DNA of 64,000 bases, taken from NCBI GenBank assembly GCA_018882965.1, contig VEQY01000015.1, forward strand, positions 1 to 64,000, given 5' to 3'. Positions 34,796-43,049 of this stretch are shown one piece after another. The first letter of the stretch is position 1, and each line of letters starts with the position of its first letter. The notes beneath the pieces were generated by a model. The model was not told where the DNA came from and made no database searches. It saw only the letters and a program-made list of their open reading frames with translations. Origin of the DNA: Mycobacterium sp. Lineage in GTDB: Bacteria > Actinomycetota > Actinomycetes > Mycobacteriales > Mycobacteriaceae. The translations under genes were made by a program, and so were the position numbers.

Positions 34796-34895
34796 CGGGG
34801 TTCCTCCTGCGTGGGGCTTTCAGTTGGGGGGTTCAGTTGGTGGAGCGTCGGTTTGCCGTCGCCAGGGTTGTCGCCGGACCGTAGGCCTCACGTTA

Positions 34896-34912
34896 CCTGA
34901 GAATAGCCTGAG
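34896..34912 (-). promoter_or_regulatory. Shared tandem motif CTCAGGN5CTCAGG, copy 3
   Basis: On the minus strand CTCAGGCTATTCTCAGG (34912-34896) is preceded by TTTGCA and followed directly by TAACGT, a possible -10 box. It is 100 nt upstream of the ATG of paralogue 3, giving a longer leader than in the other two genes. The rest of the 256-bp gap to cysQ (34796-35051) shows no gene. Confidence 0.75.
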
Positions 34913-35051
34913 TGCAAACTGGGAGGGCCGGGCCCTGCCGAGAAACCAGCAAACTCCCGGTCAGAGATGTCCTTGGGGCGGTTTTCCCCCTCAGCAGGTG
35001 ATTGAATCGCGTGCGTCAGCCGACCAGCGAACCACGGACGGCTTCCCGGTG

Positions 35052-35780
35052 TCAGCGCAGCGCCGCCAGCGCCGCCCAGGCCCACTCGGGGTGGCAGACC
35101 AGCAGGTCGGGCATCAGCGGGTCGACCTGGTTGTACCGCAGCGGCGAGCCGTCGATGCGCGATGCGTGCAGTCCAGCCGCGCGGGCGACCGCGACCGGCG
35201 CGGCCGAATCCCACTCGTACTGTCCGCCGGCGTGCACGTAGATCTCCGCACGGCCGCCGATCACCGCCGCCACCTTGGCCCCCGCTGAGCCCATCTCGAT
35301 GAGCGTGCCGTCCAGTCGCTCCCGCAGCTGTTCGGCCTGCGCCGGCGGCCTCGAGCGCGAGACCAGGATTCGCGGGCGCTCCGGACCGCCGGACGGTCTG
35401 GGCACCACCGGGGTGGCCAGGGTGATGCCCTGGGCAGGCAACGCCACCGCGCCGGCGCTCAGGCCGCCGTCCTGCCAGAGCGCCACATGGACCGCCCAGT
35501 CCGCGCGGCCGGGTTCGGCGAACTCACGGGTTCCGTCGAGCGGATCGATGATCCAGACCCGATCGGCATCCGTGCGCGCCGCATCGTCGGCACCCTCCTC
35601 GGAGAGCACCGCATCGCGGGGTCTGGCATCGGCCAGCCGATCCATCAGAAAGACGTGGGAGCGACTGTCCCCCTGCGCTTTGCGCTCCGCGACCGACGCG
35701 TCGGCGAGTTCGGTGCGAACCCGCAGCAGCAGACGTCCCGCCTCGGCGGCCAGGGCGGCAGCGAGCTGATGGTCGTTCAC
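35052..35780 (-). CDS. cysQ: 3'-phosphoadenosine 5'-phosphate phosphatase, CysQ-like
   Basis: This 242-residue inositol-monophosphatase-fold enzyme probably removes the 3'-phosphate of PAP (and PAPS), the by-product of sulfate transfer. Metal-binding motifs are present: LSEEG (about residue 60), WIIDPLDGTREF (about 75-86) and YEWDSAAP (about 190-197). GTG at 35780 overlaps the cysNC stop by 4 bp, so it is co-translated with the sulfate-activating genes. Inositol-phosphate activity is an alternative, but the cys operon favours CysQ. Confidence 0.9.
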   Translation of the reverse strand: MNDHQLAAALAAEAGRLLLRVRTELADASVAERKAQGDSRSHVFLMDRLADARPRDAVLSEEGADDAARTDADRVWIIDPLDGTREFAEPGRADWAVHVALWQDGGLSAGAVALPAQGITLATPVVPRPSGGPERPRILVSRSRPPAQAEQLRERLDGTLIEMGSAGAKVAAVIGGRAEIYVHAGGQYEWDSAAPVAVARAAGLHASRIDGSPLRYNQVDPLMPDLLVCHPEWAWAALAALR

Positions 35781-37651
35781 TCCCGCGACTCGAGCAGATC
35801 GACCACCTGCTGGGCGAGTTCGGTGACGGAGTGGTCGGGAGTCAGCCGAAGATCCGGGTTTTTCGGCCGCTGGTAGGGGCTGTCGATCCCGGTGAAATGA
35901 GTGATCTCCCCCGCCCGGGCCTTGGCGTAGAGACCCTTGGGGTCGCGCCGCTCGCAGTCCGCCAACGGGGTGTCGACGAACACCTCGAAGAACTCGATGC
36001 CCGCCTCGCCGTGAACCGTTCGGGCCAGTTCGCGGTGCTCGGTCAGAGGGCTGATGACCGGGACTAACACGGTCAGCCCGGCGTCGGCCATCAGGGTGGC
36101 GACGTGGGCCAGCCGACGCAGGTTCTCGGCGCGGTCGGCCATCGCGAAGCCGAGGTCGGCGTTGAGCCCGTGACGCAGGTTGTCGCCGTCGAGGATGTAG
36201 GCCGGCGAACCGCTGTCGAGCAGCATCTGCTCGACGAGCACCGCGATCGAGGACTTGCCCGACCCGCTCAGCCCGGTGAACCACACCGTCCGGCCCCTGG
36301 TCAGCCGGTCGGCGGCGGTCACCAGCGAGCGGTGGCGCACGGTGTTCGGCGACGCCGAGCGGCCGGCGGCCGGAGCGGTGTCGCGCACCATGCCGGCCGC
36401 CACGGTGACATTGGTGTCGGGGTCGATGAGGATGAACGATCCGGTGGCGGCGTTGCGGGTGTATTCATCGAGCAGCAGCGGGACCCGGGTGCGCAGGCTG
36501 ACCCGGCCGAGTTCGTTGAGTTTGAGTGCCGTCGCGCTCTTGTCCCGGTGCAGGGTGTTGACGTCGAGGCGGTAGTCCAGTGCGGTGACCCGCGCGCGGG
36601 TGGTGCGGGTGGTCTGCTTGATGACGTAGTCGCGGCCGGGTTCACACGACGCGTCGTCGGCCATCCAGCACAGCATGGCGTCGAATTCCGTGGCGGCGAC
36701 GGGCTGATTCTGCGGGCGGGCCAGCATGTCGCCGCGGGAGACATCGATGTCGTCGGCCAGGCTGACCGAGACGGCCATGGGTGGAAACGCCTCCGTCAGT
36801 GTGCCGGACGGGCCTTCGATGGCGGCGATCCGGCTGGTCTTCCCGCTGGGGAGCACGACCACTTCGTCACCGGGGCGCATGATCCCGCTGGCGACGGTGC
36901 CGGCGTAACTGCGATGGTCCGCGTGTTCGTGGGTCTGCGGGCGGATCACGTATTGGACGGGGAAACGCACGTCGATGAGATTGCGGTCTCCGGCGATGTA
37001 GACATCTTCCAGATGGCTCAACAGCGGAGGACCCTCGTACCACGGCGCGTGGGGTGACTTGGTCACCACGTTGTCCCCGTGCAGGGCCGAGACCGGGATT
37101 GTGGTGACGTCGTGGACGTCAAGCCGGGCTGCGAATGCATGAAACTCATCGCGGATTGCGTTGAAGCGCTGCGGGTCCCAGTCGATCAGATCCATCTTGT
37201 TGACCGCCAGCACGATATGCCGAACCCCAAGCAGCGCGGCCAGGAAGGCGTGTCGGCGGGACTGCTCGAGCAGGCCGTGGCGCGCATCGACGAGCACGAT
37301 CACCAACTGAGCGGTGGAGGTGCCGGTGACCATGTTGCGGGTGTACTGGATGTGCCCCGGGGTGTCGGCGATGATGAACTTGCGCTTGACCGTGGCGAAA
37401 TAGCGGTAGGCGACGTCGATGGTGATGCCCTGCTCGCGCTCCGAGCGCAATCCGTCGGTGATCAGGGCGAGATCGGTGTAGTCGTTGCCGCGCTCGGCCG
37501 AGGTGCGCTCGACGGCAGCCAACTGGTCTTCCATCACCGCTTTGGAGTCGTAGAGCAGCCGGCCGATCAGGGTGGACTTGCCGTCGTCGACCGAGCCGGC
37601 GGTCGCCAGGCGCAGCAGGGTGCTCAGGGGTTCGCTCCCTTCTTCGCGCAA
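35777..37651 (-). CDS. cysNC: Bifunctional sulfate adenylyltransferase subunit 1 / APS kinase
   Basis: CysN is the GTPase that drives ATP sulfurylase; the C-terminal CysC domain phosphorylates APS to PAPS. GTPase motifs AGSVDDGKSTLIGRLLYD (about residues 18-35), ADTPGHIQYTRNM and NKMDLI are intact. From about residue 440 the APS-kinase P-loop GLSGSGKSSIAVL appears, and GLYAKARAGEITHFTGIDSP follows. The 624-residue frame opens at a TTG (37651), 8 bp after cysD. The M. tuberculosis protein begins near the STLLRLATAG segment, so a CTG at 37627 with AAGGGAG upstream is an alternative start. Confidence 0.95.
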   Translation of the reverse strand: MREEGSEPLSTLLRLATAGSVDDGKSTLIGRLLYDSKAVMEDQLAAVERTSAERGNDYTDLALITDGLRSEREQGITIDVAYRYFATVKRKFIIADTPGHIQYTRNMVTGTSTAQLVIVLVDARHGLLEQSRRHAFLAALLGVRHIVLAVNKMDLIDWDPQRFNAIRDEFHAFAARLDVHDVTTIPVSALHGDNVVTKSPHAPWYEGPPLLSHLEDVYIAGDRNLIDVRFPVQYVIRPQTHEHADHRSYAGTVASGIMRPGDEVVVLPSGKTSRIAAIEGPSGTLTEAFPPMAVSVSLADDIDVSRGDMLARPQNQPVAATEFDAMLCWMADDASCEPGRDYVIKQTTRTTRARVTALDYRLDVNTLHRDKSATALKLNELGRVSLRTRVPLLLDEYTRNAATGSFILIDPDTNVTVAAGMVRDTAPAAGRSASPNTVRHRSLVTAADRLTRGRTVWFTGLSGSGKSSIAVLVEQMLLDSGSPAYILDGDNLRHGLNADLGFAMADRAENLRRLAHVATLMADAGLTVLVPVISPLTEHRELARTVHGEAGIEFFEVFVDTPLADCERRDPKGLYAKARAGEITHFTGIDSPYQRPKNPDLRLTPDHSVTELAQQVVDLLESRE

Positions 37652-37658
37652 GCGCTCA

Positions 37659-38585
37659 TCAGAAATACCCCTCCCGCTTGCGGTCTTCCATGCCGGCTTC
37701 GGAGATCCTGTCGTCGGCGCGCGTCGCGCCGCGCTCGGTGAGTCGCGACACGGCGGTCTCGGCGATCACGTCCTCGACGGTCGCCGCGGTCGACTCCACA
37801 CAGCCGGTGCAGGTGACGTCGCCCACGGTGCGGAATCGCACGGTGGCCGGGAAAACCTCCTCGTCGGGGCGGGGCTGCATGAACTCGTGCACGGCCAGCA
37901 GCATGCCGTCGCGCCGGAACACCGGCCGCTGGTGGGCGTAGTAGATGGTGGGCAGCGGAATGTCCTCGGCACCGATGTAGGCCCAGATGTCGTACTCGGT
38001 CCAGTTCGACAGCGGAAACACCCGGATGTGCTCGCCCTTGCGGTGCCGGCCGTTGTAGAGCGTCCACAGCTCAGGCCGCTGGGCCTTGGGTTCCCACTGC
38101 CCGAACTCGTCGCGGAAGCTGAACACCCGCTCCTTGGCGCGGGCCTTCTCCTCGTCGCGGCGCGCCCCGCCGAAGGCGGCGTCGAAGCGGTGCTCGCGGA
38201 TGGCGCGCAGCAGGGTCACGGTCTGCAGCGGGTTGCGCGACGGCCCGCTCTCCACGACGCGCCCGGCGTCGATGTCCTCCTGCACGCTGGCGACCACCAG
38301 GCGCACGCCGTGGCGCGCGACCAACTCGTCACGGGTGGCGATCACCTCGTCGAAGTTGTGGCCGGTGTCGACGTGCATCACCGGGAAGGGCAGCCGGCCG
38401 GGCGCAAACGCCTTGATCGCCAGGTGCAGCATCACGATCGAGTCCTTGCCGCCGGAGAACAGCAGCACAGGCCGCTCGAACTCGGCGGCCACCTCGCGGA
38501 TGATGTGGACCGCCTCGGCCTCCAGGGCGCGCAGCTGGGTCAGTTCGTACTGCCCCGCCGCGGGGGTGAGAACCTGCTCGGCCAC
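37659..38585 (-). CDS. cysD: Sulfate adenylyltransferase subunit 2
   Basis: CysD is the adenylyl-transferring subunit of ATP sulfurylase, making APS from sulfate and ATP. The 308-residue protein has the PP-loop LLFSGGKDSIVMLHLA (about residues 42-57) and the conserved HVDTGHNFDEVIATRDEL. It is the first gene of cysD-cysNC-cysQ. A palindrome lies 31 bp upstream of the ATG and is a candidate operator. Confidence 0.96.
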   Translation of the reverse strand: MAEQVLTPAAGQYELTQLRALEAEAVHIIREVAAEFERPVLLFSGGKDSIVMLHLAIKAFAPGRLPFPVMHVDTGHNFDEVIATRDELVARHGVRLVVASVQEDIDAGRVVESGPSRNPLQTVTLLRAIREHRFDAAFGGARRDEEKARAKERVFSFRDEFGQWEPKAQRPELWTLYNGRHRKGEHIRVFPLSNWTEYDIWAYIGAEDIPLPTIYYAHQRPVFRRDGMLLAVHEFMQPRPDEEVFPATVRFRTVGDVTCTGCVESTAATVEDVIAETAVSRLTERGATRADDRISEAGMEDRKREGYF

Positions 38586-38615
38586 GCTGGTCCCTCGCCG
38601 ATTCCTCGTAAAGTT

Positions 38616-38637
38616 GGTAATTTCAACCCAAATTACC
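38616..38637. promoter_or_regulatory. Palindromic operator candidate upstream of cysD
   Basis: GGTAATTT-CAACCC-AAATTACC is a perfect 8-bp inverted repeat with a 6-nt spacer, in an A/T-rich patch of GC-rich DNA and 31 bp before the cysD start. This is the size of a dimeric winged-helix operator. The Rrf2 protein at 29878-30348 is a possible ligand (inference from family and context). Confidence 0.7.
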
Positions 38638-38660
38638 CTCTATGCAGGCTGCGGGTCAAG

Positions 38661-38722
38661 CGCCGAAAATGCGCTCAGCGCGCCGATCCCCCGCGAAACG
38701 CGCCCTGGGCGCATTCTCGGCG
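38661..38722. repeat. Long-loop inverted repeat between cysD promoter and carbonic anhydrase
   Basis: Arms CGCCGAAAATGCGC (38661-38674) and GCGCATTCTCGGCG (38709-38722) match 13 of 14 positions, with a 34-nt loop. It begins 3 bp beyond the carbonic anhydrase stop. It may be a terminator-like or protein-binding structure; there is no U-tract. Confidence 0.55.
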
Positions 38723-38725
38723 GAA

Positions 38726-39217
38726 CTAGAGCGTGACCTCGTGCAACTTGCCGGTGGCGACGTCGAAAACGAAGCCCCGCAGGGAGGTGTGCAGGGTGAC
38801 GAAGGGGCTGTTCTCGATGCGGCGCAGCGACTGGCGGACGTCCTCCTCCACGTCGCCGAACGCCTCGGCGGCCCACTCCGGCTTGACCCCGGTATCGGCC
38901 TGGATGGCGGCCTTGAAGTCGTCGTCGGTGAAGGTCAGCATGCCGCAGTCGGTGTGGTGGATCAGGATGATCTCGCGGGTGCCGAGCAGCCGCTGGCTGA
39001 TCGCCAGCGAGCGGATCTCGTCGTCGGTGACCACCCCGCCGGCGTTGCGGATGACGTGCGCCTCGCCCTCCTTGAGGCCGAGGATGCCGTAGACGTTCAT
39101 CCGGGCGTCCATGCAGGCGACCACGGCCACATGTCGGCTCGGCGGCAAGGGCAGCGGCCCGGAGAAGGTCGTCGCGTAGGCGGCGTTGTTCTTGAGGTAT
39201 TCGTCGGTGACAGTCAC
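38726..39217 (-). CDS. canA: Beta-carbonic anhydrase (Rv1284-like)
   Basis: This 163-residue zinc enzyme interconverts CO2 and bicarbonate. The zinc ligands are Cys35 (VACMDARMN), His88 and Cys91 (HHTDCGM), with Asp37 and Arg39 forming the gating dyad. Length and sequence match the essential M. tuberculosis Rv1284 enzyme, which also lies between cysD and oppB. Divergent from the opp operon. Confidence 0.96.
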   Translation of the reverse strand: MTVTDEYLKNNAAYATTFSGPLPLPPSRHVAVVACMDARMNVYGILGLKEGEAHVIRNAGGVVTDDEIRSLAISQRLLGTREIILIHHTDCGMLTFTDDDFKAAIQADTGVKPEWAAEAFGDVEEDVRQSLRRIENSPFVTLHTSLRGFVFDVATGKLHEVTL

Positions 39218-39314
39218 GGCGCCTGATGCTACCCACCGCCGGGGGTCCGCGCATGACGGTGAATCAGCCTGAGCCGAAATGCCCTAACGTGTGCTGCATG
39301 CGAGGCGGGCCCCG

Positions 39315-40292
39315 ATGACGCGGTTCCTGGCCCGGCGGCTACTCAACTATCTCTTCCTGCTGTTTTTGGCGTCGTTCCTGACCTTCACCCTGACCTCCTA
39401 CACCTTCACTCCGCTCAACAGCCTGCTGCAGCGCAACCCGCGCCCGCCGCAGGCGGTGATCGACGCGAAGGCAGCCGAACTCGATCTCGACAAACCGGTG
39501 CCGTTGCGCTACGCGCACTGGGTGTCCGGTGCCGTGCGCGGCGATTTCGGTACCACCGTCGGTGGCCAACCGGTCAGCGAGGAACTGTGGCGGCGCATCG
39601 GCGTGAGCCTGCGGCTGCTGGTGATCGGCTCGGTGCTGGGCACAGTGATCGGCGTGGTGGTGGGCGCCTGGGGGGCGATACGCCAGTACCGGCTGTCCGA
39701 TCGGGTGATCACGGTGCTGTCTCTGCTCATCATCAGCACGCCGTCGTTCGTGATCGCCAACCTGCTGATCCTGGCCGCACTGCGGGTCAACTCCGTGTTG
39801 GGGATCCAGCTGTTCGAGTACACCGGCGAGACGTCGCCCAACGTCGCCGGCGGGGTGTGGAACCAGTTCGTCGACCGGCTGCAACATCTGGTGCTGCCCA
39901 CGCTCACCCTGGCGCTGATGGCGATCGCCGGCTACAGCCGCTACCAGCGCAACGCCATGCTCGACGTGCTCGGGCAGGACTTCATCCGCACCGCGCGAGC
40001 CAAGGGACTCACCCGGCGGCAGGCCCTGTTCAAGCATGGTCTGCGCACCGCCCTGATCCCGATGGCGACGCTGTTCGCCTACAGCGTCGCCGGCCTGGTC
40101 ACCGGCGCGGTGTTCGTGGAGAAGATCTTCGGCTGGCACGGCATGGGCGAGTGGATCGTGCAGGGCATCGCCACCCAGGACACCAACATCGTGGCGGCGA
40201 TCACGGTGTTCTCCGGGGCGGTCGTGCTGCTGGCCGGTCTGCTCTCCGACGTCATCTACGCCATCCTCGACCCGCGGGTACGGGTGACATGA
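39315..40292 (+). CDS. oppB: Oligopeptide/dipeptide ABC importer permease
   Basis: This 325-residue inner-membrane permease has about six helices and the EAA loop DFIRTARAKGLTRRQALFKHGLR reduced to its typical G-x(9)-L pattern near residue 230. ATG at 39315 is chosen because MTRFLARRLLNYLFLL is the usual start and its length equals M. tuberculosis OppB; eight upstream codons are possible. First gene of oppBCDA. Confidence 0.94.
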   Translation: MTRFLARRLLNYLFLLFLASFLTFTLTSYTFTPLNSLLQRNPRPPQAVIDAKAAELDLDKPVPLRYAHWVSGAVRGDFGTTVGGQPVSEELWRRIGVSLRLLVIGSVLGTVIGVVVGAWGAIRQYRLSDRVITVLSLLIISTPSFVIANLLILAALRVNSVLGIQLFEYTGETSPNVAGGVWNQFVDRLQHLVLPTLTLALMAIAGYSRYQRNAMLDVLGQDFIRTARAKGLTRRQALFKHGLRTALIPMATLFAYSVAGLVTGAVFVEKIFGWHGMGEWIVQGIATQDTNIVAAITVFSGAVVLLAGLLSDVIYAILDPRVRVT

Positions 40293-41200
40293 ACAAACCT
40301 GCCACCTCCGAGACGACCGCGTTCGTCTCCCGGCGCACCCTGGTCGCCCGGCGCTTCGTCCGCAACCGGCTCGCGGTCGGCGCGCTGGTTGTGTTGGCGG
40401 TGATGTTCATCGGCTGCTACGCGCTGCCTCCGCTGCTGCCCTACTCCCACACGGACCTGGACTTCTCGGCTCTGCAGTCCCCGCCGACCGCCCGGCACTG
40501 GTTCGGTACCAACGCAATCGGACAGGATCTGCTGGCGCAGGTTCTGCGCGGGATGCAAAAGTCGCTGCTGATCGGGTTGTGTGTAGCGGTCATCTCCACT
40601 CTGATCGCCGCGACGGTGGGATCGATCGCCGGCTATTTCGGCGGTTGGCGCGACCGCGTTCTGATGTGGGTCGTCGACCTGCTGCTGGTGGTGCCCAGCT
40701 TCATCCTGATCGCGATCACCAGCCCACGAACCAAGAATTCGGCCAACATCGCGCTGCTCATCGTGCTGCTGGCCGCGTTCAGCTGGATGATCAGCTCCCG
40801 CATCGTCCGCGGGCTGACCATGAGCCTGCGCGAACGCGAATTCGTCCAGGCAGCGCGATACATGGGCGTACCGAATCGGCGCATCATCGCGCGCCACATC
40901 CTGCCCAACGTCGCCTCGATCCTGATCATCGACACCGCGCTGAACGTCGGGATCGCGATCCTGGCCGAAACCGGGTTGAGCTTCCTGGGCTTCGGTGTTC
41001 AGCCCCCGGACGTCTCGTTGGGCACGCTGATCGCTGACGGCACGAAGTCGGCGACCACGTTTCCGTGGATCTTCCTCTTCCCGGCCGGGGTGCTGGTGAC
41101 GATCATCCTGTGCGCCAACCTGATCGGTGACGGATTGCGGGATGCTCTTGATCCCGGCAGTGGGCACCTGCGCCGGATCCGGGCCGGAGCAGGCCGGTGA
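40289..41200 (+). CDS. oppC: Oligopeptide/dipeptide ABC importer permease
   Basis: The second permease, 303 residues. It has an N-terminal extension with [16 protein letters not shown], about six transmembrane segments, an extracytoplasmic loop ([20 protein letters not shown]) typical of OppC/DppC and the EAA loop [20 protein letters not shown] (about residues 188-207). Its ATG overlaps the oppB stop by 4 bp. Confidence 0.94.
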   Translation: MNKPATSETTAFVSRRTLVARRFVRNRLAVGALVVLAVMFIGCYALPPLLPYSHTDLDFSALQSPPTARHWFGTNAIGQDLLAQVLRGMQKSLLIGLCVAVISTLIAATVGSIAGYFGGWRDRVLMWVVDLLLVVPSFILIAITSPRTKNSANIALLIVLLAAFSWMISSRIVRGLTMSLREREFVQAARYMGVPNRRIIARHILPNVASILIIDTALNVGIAILAETGLSFLGFGVQPPDVSLGTLIADGTKSATTFPWIFLFPAGVLVTIILCANLIGDGLRDALDPGSGHLRRIRAGAGR

Positions 41201-43038
41201 AGTCCTCGCTGTTGGAGGTCCAAGACCTTGCGGTGACGTTCCCGACCGATGCCGGAGACCTGCACGCCGTGCGCGGGTTGAGCTTCCATGTCGACCCCGG
41301 CGAGGTGGTGGCGATGGTCGGGGAATCCGGATCGGGCAAGTCGGCCGCGGCCTTGGCGGTGATCGGCCTGCTACCCGAGTATGCGGCGGTGTCCGGATCG
41401 GTGCGGCTGGCCGGAGAGCAACTGCTCGGCATGTCCGACTCGGCGATGTCACGGATCCGGGGCGCGCGCATCGGCACGGTGTTCCAGGACCCGATGTCGG
41501 CCCTGACACCGGTCTACACGGTCGGTGATCAGATCGCCGAGGCGATCCGCGTTCACCACGCCGACATCACCCGGACCGAGGCCCGCAACCGGGCAGTTGA
41601 ACTGCTCGACCTGGTCGGCATCGCCCAGCCCGATCGGCGGGCCCGCTCCTTTCCGCATGAACTCTCCGGCGGTGAGCGCCAGCGGGTGGTCATCGCCATC
41701 GCGGTCGCCAACGATCCCGACCTGATCATCTGCGACGAGCCCACCACCGCACTGGACGTCACCGTGCAGGCCCAGATTCTCGAGGTGCTCAAGACCGCCC
41801 GCGACGTCACCGGCGCCGGCGTGCTGATCATCACCCACGACCTGGGCGTGGTGGCCGAGTTCGCCGACCGCGCACTCGTCATGTACGCCGGGCGGGCTGT
41901 CGAGGTAGCCACCGTGGAGAACCTCTACGCCGATCGCCGGATGCCCTACACCGCGGGCCTGCTCGGTTCGGTACCCCGGCTCAGCGCCCCGCGCGGCGAG
42001 CGACTGGTGCCGATTCCCGGCGCCCCGCCATCGATGGTCGCACTGCCGCCGGGCTGCCCCTTCGCTCCGCGCTGTCCGCTGGTGATCGACGACTGCCGGG
42101 TGGCCGAACCGGCCTTGACCGTCGTCGATTCCGGCCATGCGGCGGCGTGTATCCGCACCGACCGGGTGGCGGGCCGCAGCGCGGCGGAGATCTACGGCGT
42201 GGCCACCGCCGTAGCAGAGGCCGAGCGCGACGGCGAGACCGCGGTGGTGGTGCGGGTGCGCGATCTTTCCCGGACCTACCGGCTGACCAAGGGAGTGGTG
42301 TTCCGCCGCCAGATCGGGGAGGTTCGCGCCGTCGACCGGATCAGCTTCGAGGTGCACCAGGGCCGCACCCTGGGAATCGTCGGAGAATCAGGTTCGGGCA
42401 AGTCGACCACGCTGCACGAGATTCTCGAGTTACGCGCCCCGCAGTCAGGCTCGATTGACGTGCTCGGCAGCGACGTCGCCACAATCACCGCAGCACGGCG
42501 CCGGGAGTTGCGCCGCGACATCCAGGTGGTGTTCCAGGATCCGGTGGCATCGCTGGACCCCCGATTGCCGGTGTTCGACATCCTCGCCGAACCACTCGGG
42601 GCGGGCGGTTTCGACAAGGCCGCCACCGACACCCGGGTGGCGGAGTTGCTGGAGATCGTGGGGCTGCGCCGCGCCGACGCCGGCCGCTATCCAGCCGAGT
42701 TCTCCGGGGGCCAGAAGCAGCGGATCGGCATTGCCCGCGCGCTGGCCCTGCAGCCCAAGATCCTTGCGCTCGACGAACCGGTCTCGGCACTGGACGTGTC
42801 GATCCAGGCCGGCATCATCAATCTGCTGCTGGACCTGCAACGCGAGTTCGACCTGACCTACCTGTTCGTCTCCCACGACCTGTCGGTGGTCAAACATCTG
42901 GCCCACAGCGTGGCGGTCATGCACCGTGGGGCGATCGTCGAATACGGCGACAGCGAGGAGGTCTTCGCCAATCCGCGCCACGAGTACACCCGCACGCTGT
43001 TGGCCGCGATCCCCCAGCCGGACCCCTCTCGCCGCTAG
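41197..43038 (+). CDS. oppD: Oligopeptide/dipeptide ABC importer ATPase (two fused nucleotide-binding domains)
   Basis: This 613-residue protein fuses OppD-like and OppF-like ATPases. First domain: Walker [13 protein letters not shown], signature [12 protein letters not shown], Walker [14 protein letters not shown], then a Cys-containing OppD C-terminal motif ([11 protein letters not shown]). Second domain (from about residue 355): [37 protein letters not shown]. The four clustered cysteines (about 288-315) resemble the Fe-S-type motif of OppD/DppD. GTG start overlaps oppC by 4 bp. Confidence 0.94.
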   Translation: MKSSLLEVQDLAVTFPTDAGDLHAVRGLSFHVDPGEVVAMVGESGSGKSAAALAVIGLLPEYAAVSGSVRLAGEQLLGMSDSAMSRIRGARIGTVFQDPMSALTPVYTVGDQIAEAIRVHHADITRTEARNRAVELLDLVGIAQPDRRARSFPHELSGGERQRVVIAIAVANDPDLIICDEPTTALDVTVQAQILEVLKTARDVTGAGVLIITHDLGVVAEFADRALVMYAGRAVEVATVENLYADRRMPYTAGLLGSVPRLSAPRGERLVPIPGAPPSMVALPPGCPFAPRCPLVIDDCRVAEPALTVVDSGHAAACIRTDRVAGRSAAEIYGVATAVAEAERDGETAVVVRVRDLSRTYRLTKGVVFRRQIGEVRAVDRISFEVHQGRTLGIVGESGSGKSTTLHEILELRAPQSGSIDVLGSDVATITAARRRELRRDIQVVFQDPVASLDPRLPVFDILAEPLGAGGFDKAATDTRVAELLEIVGLRRADAGRYPAEFSGGQKQRIGIARALALQPKILALDEPVSALDVSIQAGIINLLLDLQREFDLTYLFVSHDLSVVKHLAHSVAVMHRGAIVEYGDSEEVFANPRHEYTRTLLAAIPQPDPSRR

Positions 43039-43049
43039 CATCTGAACTC

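Noticed and set aside
38661..38722. Long-loop inverted repeat as an insertion-sequence end
   Set aside because: There is no transposase and no target duplication; it is more likely a local structure after the carbonic anhydrase gene.
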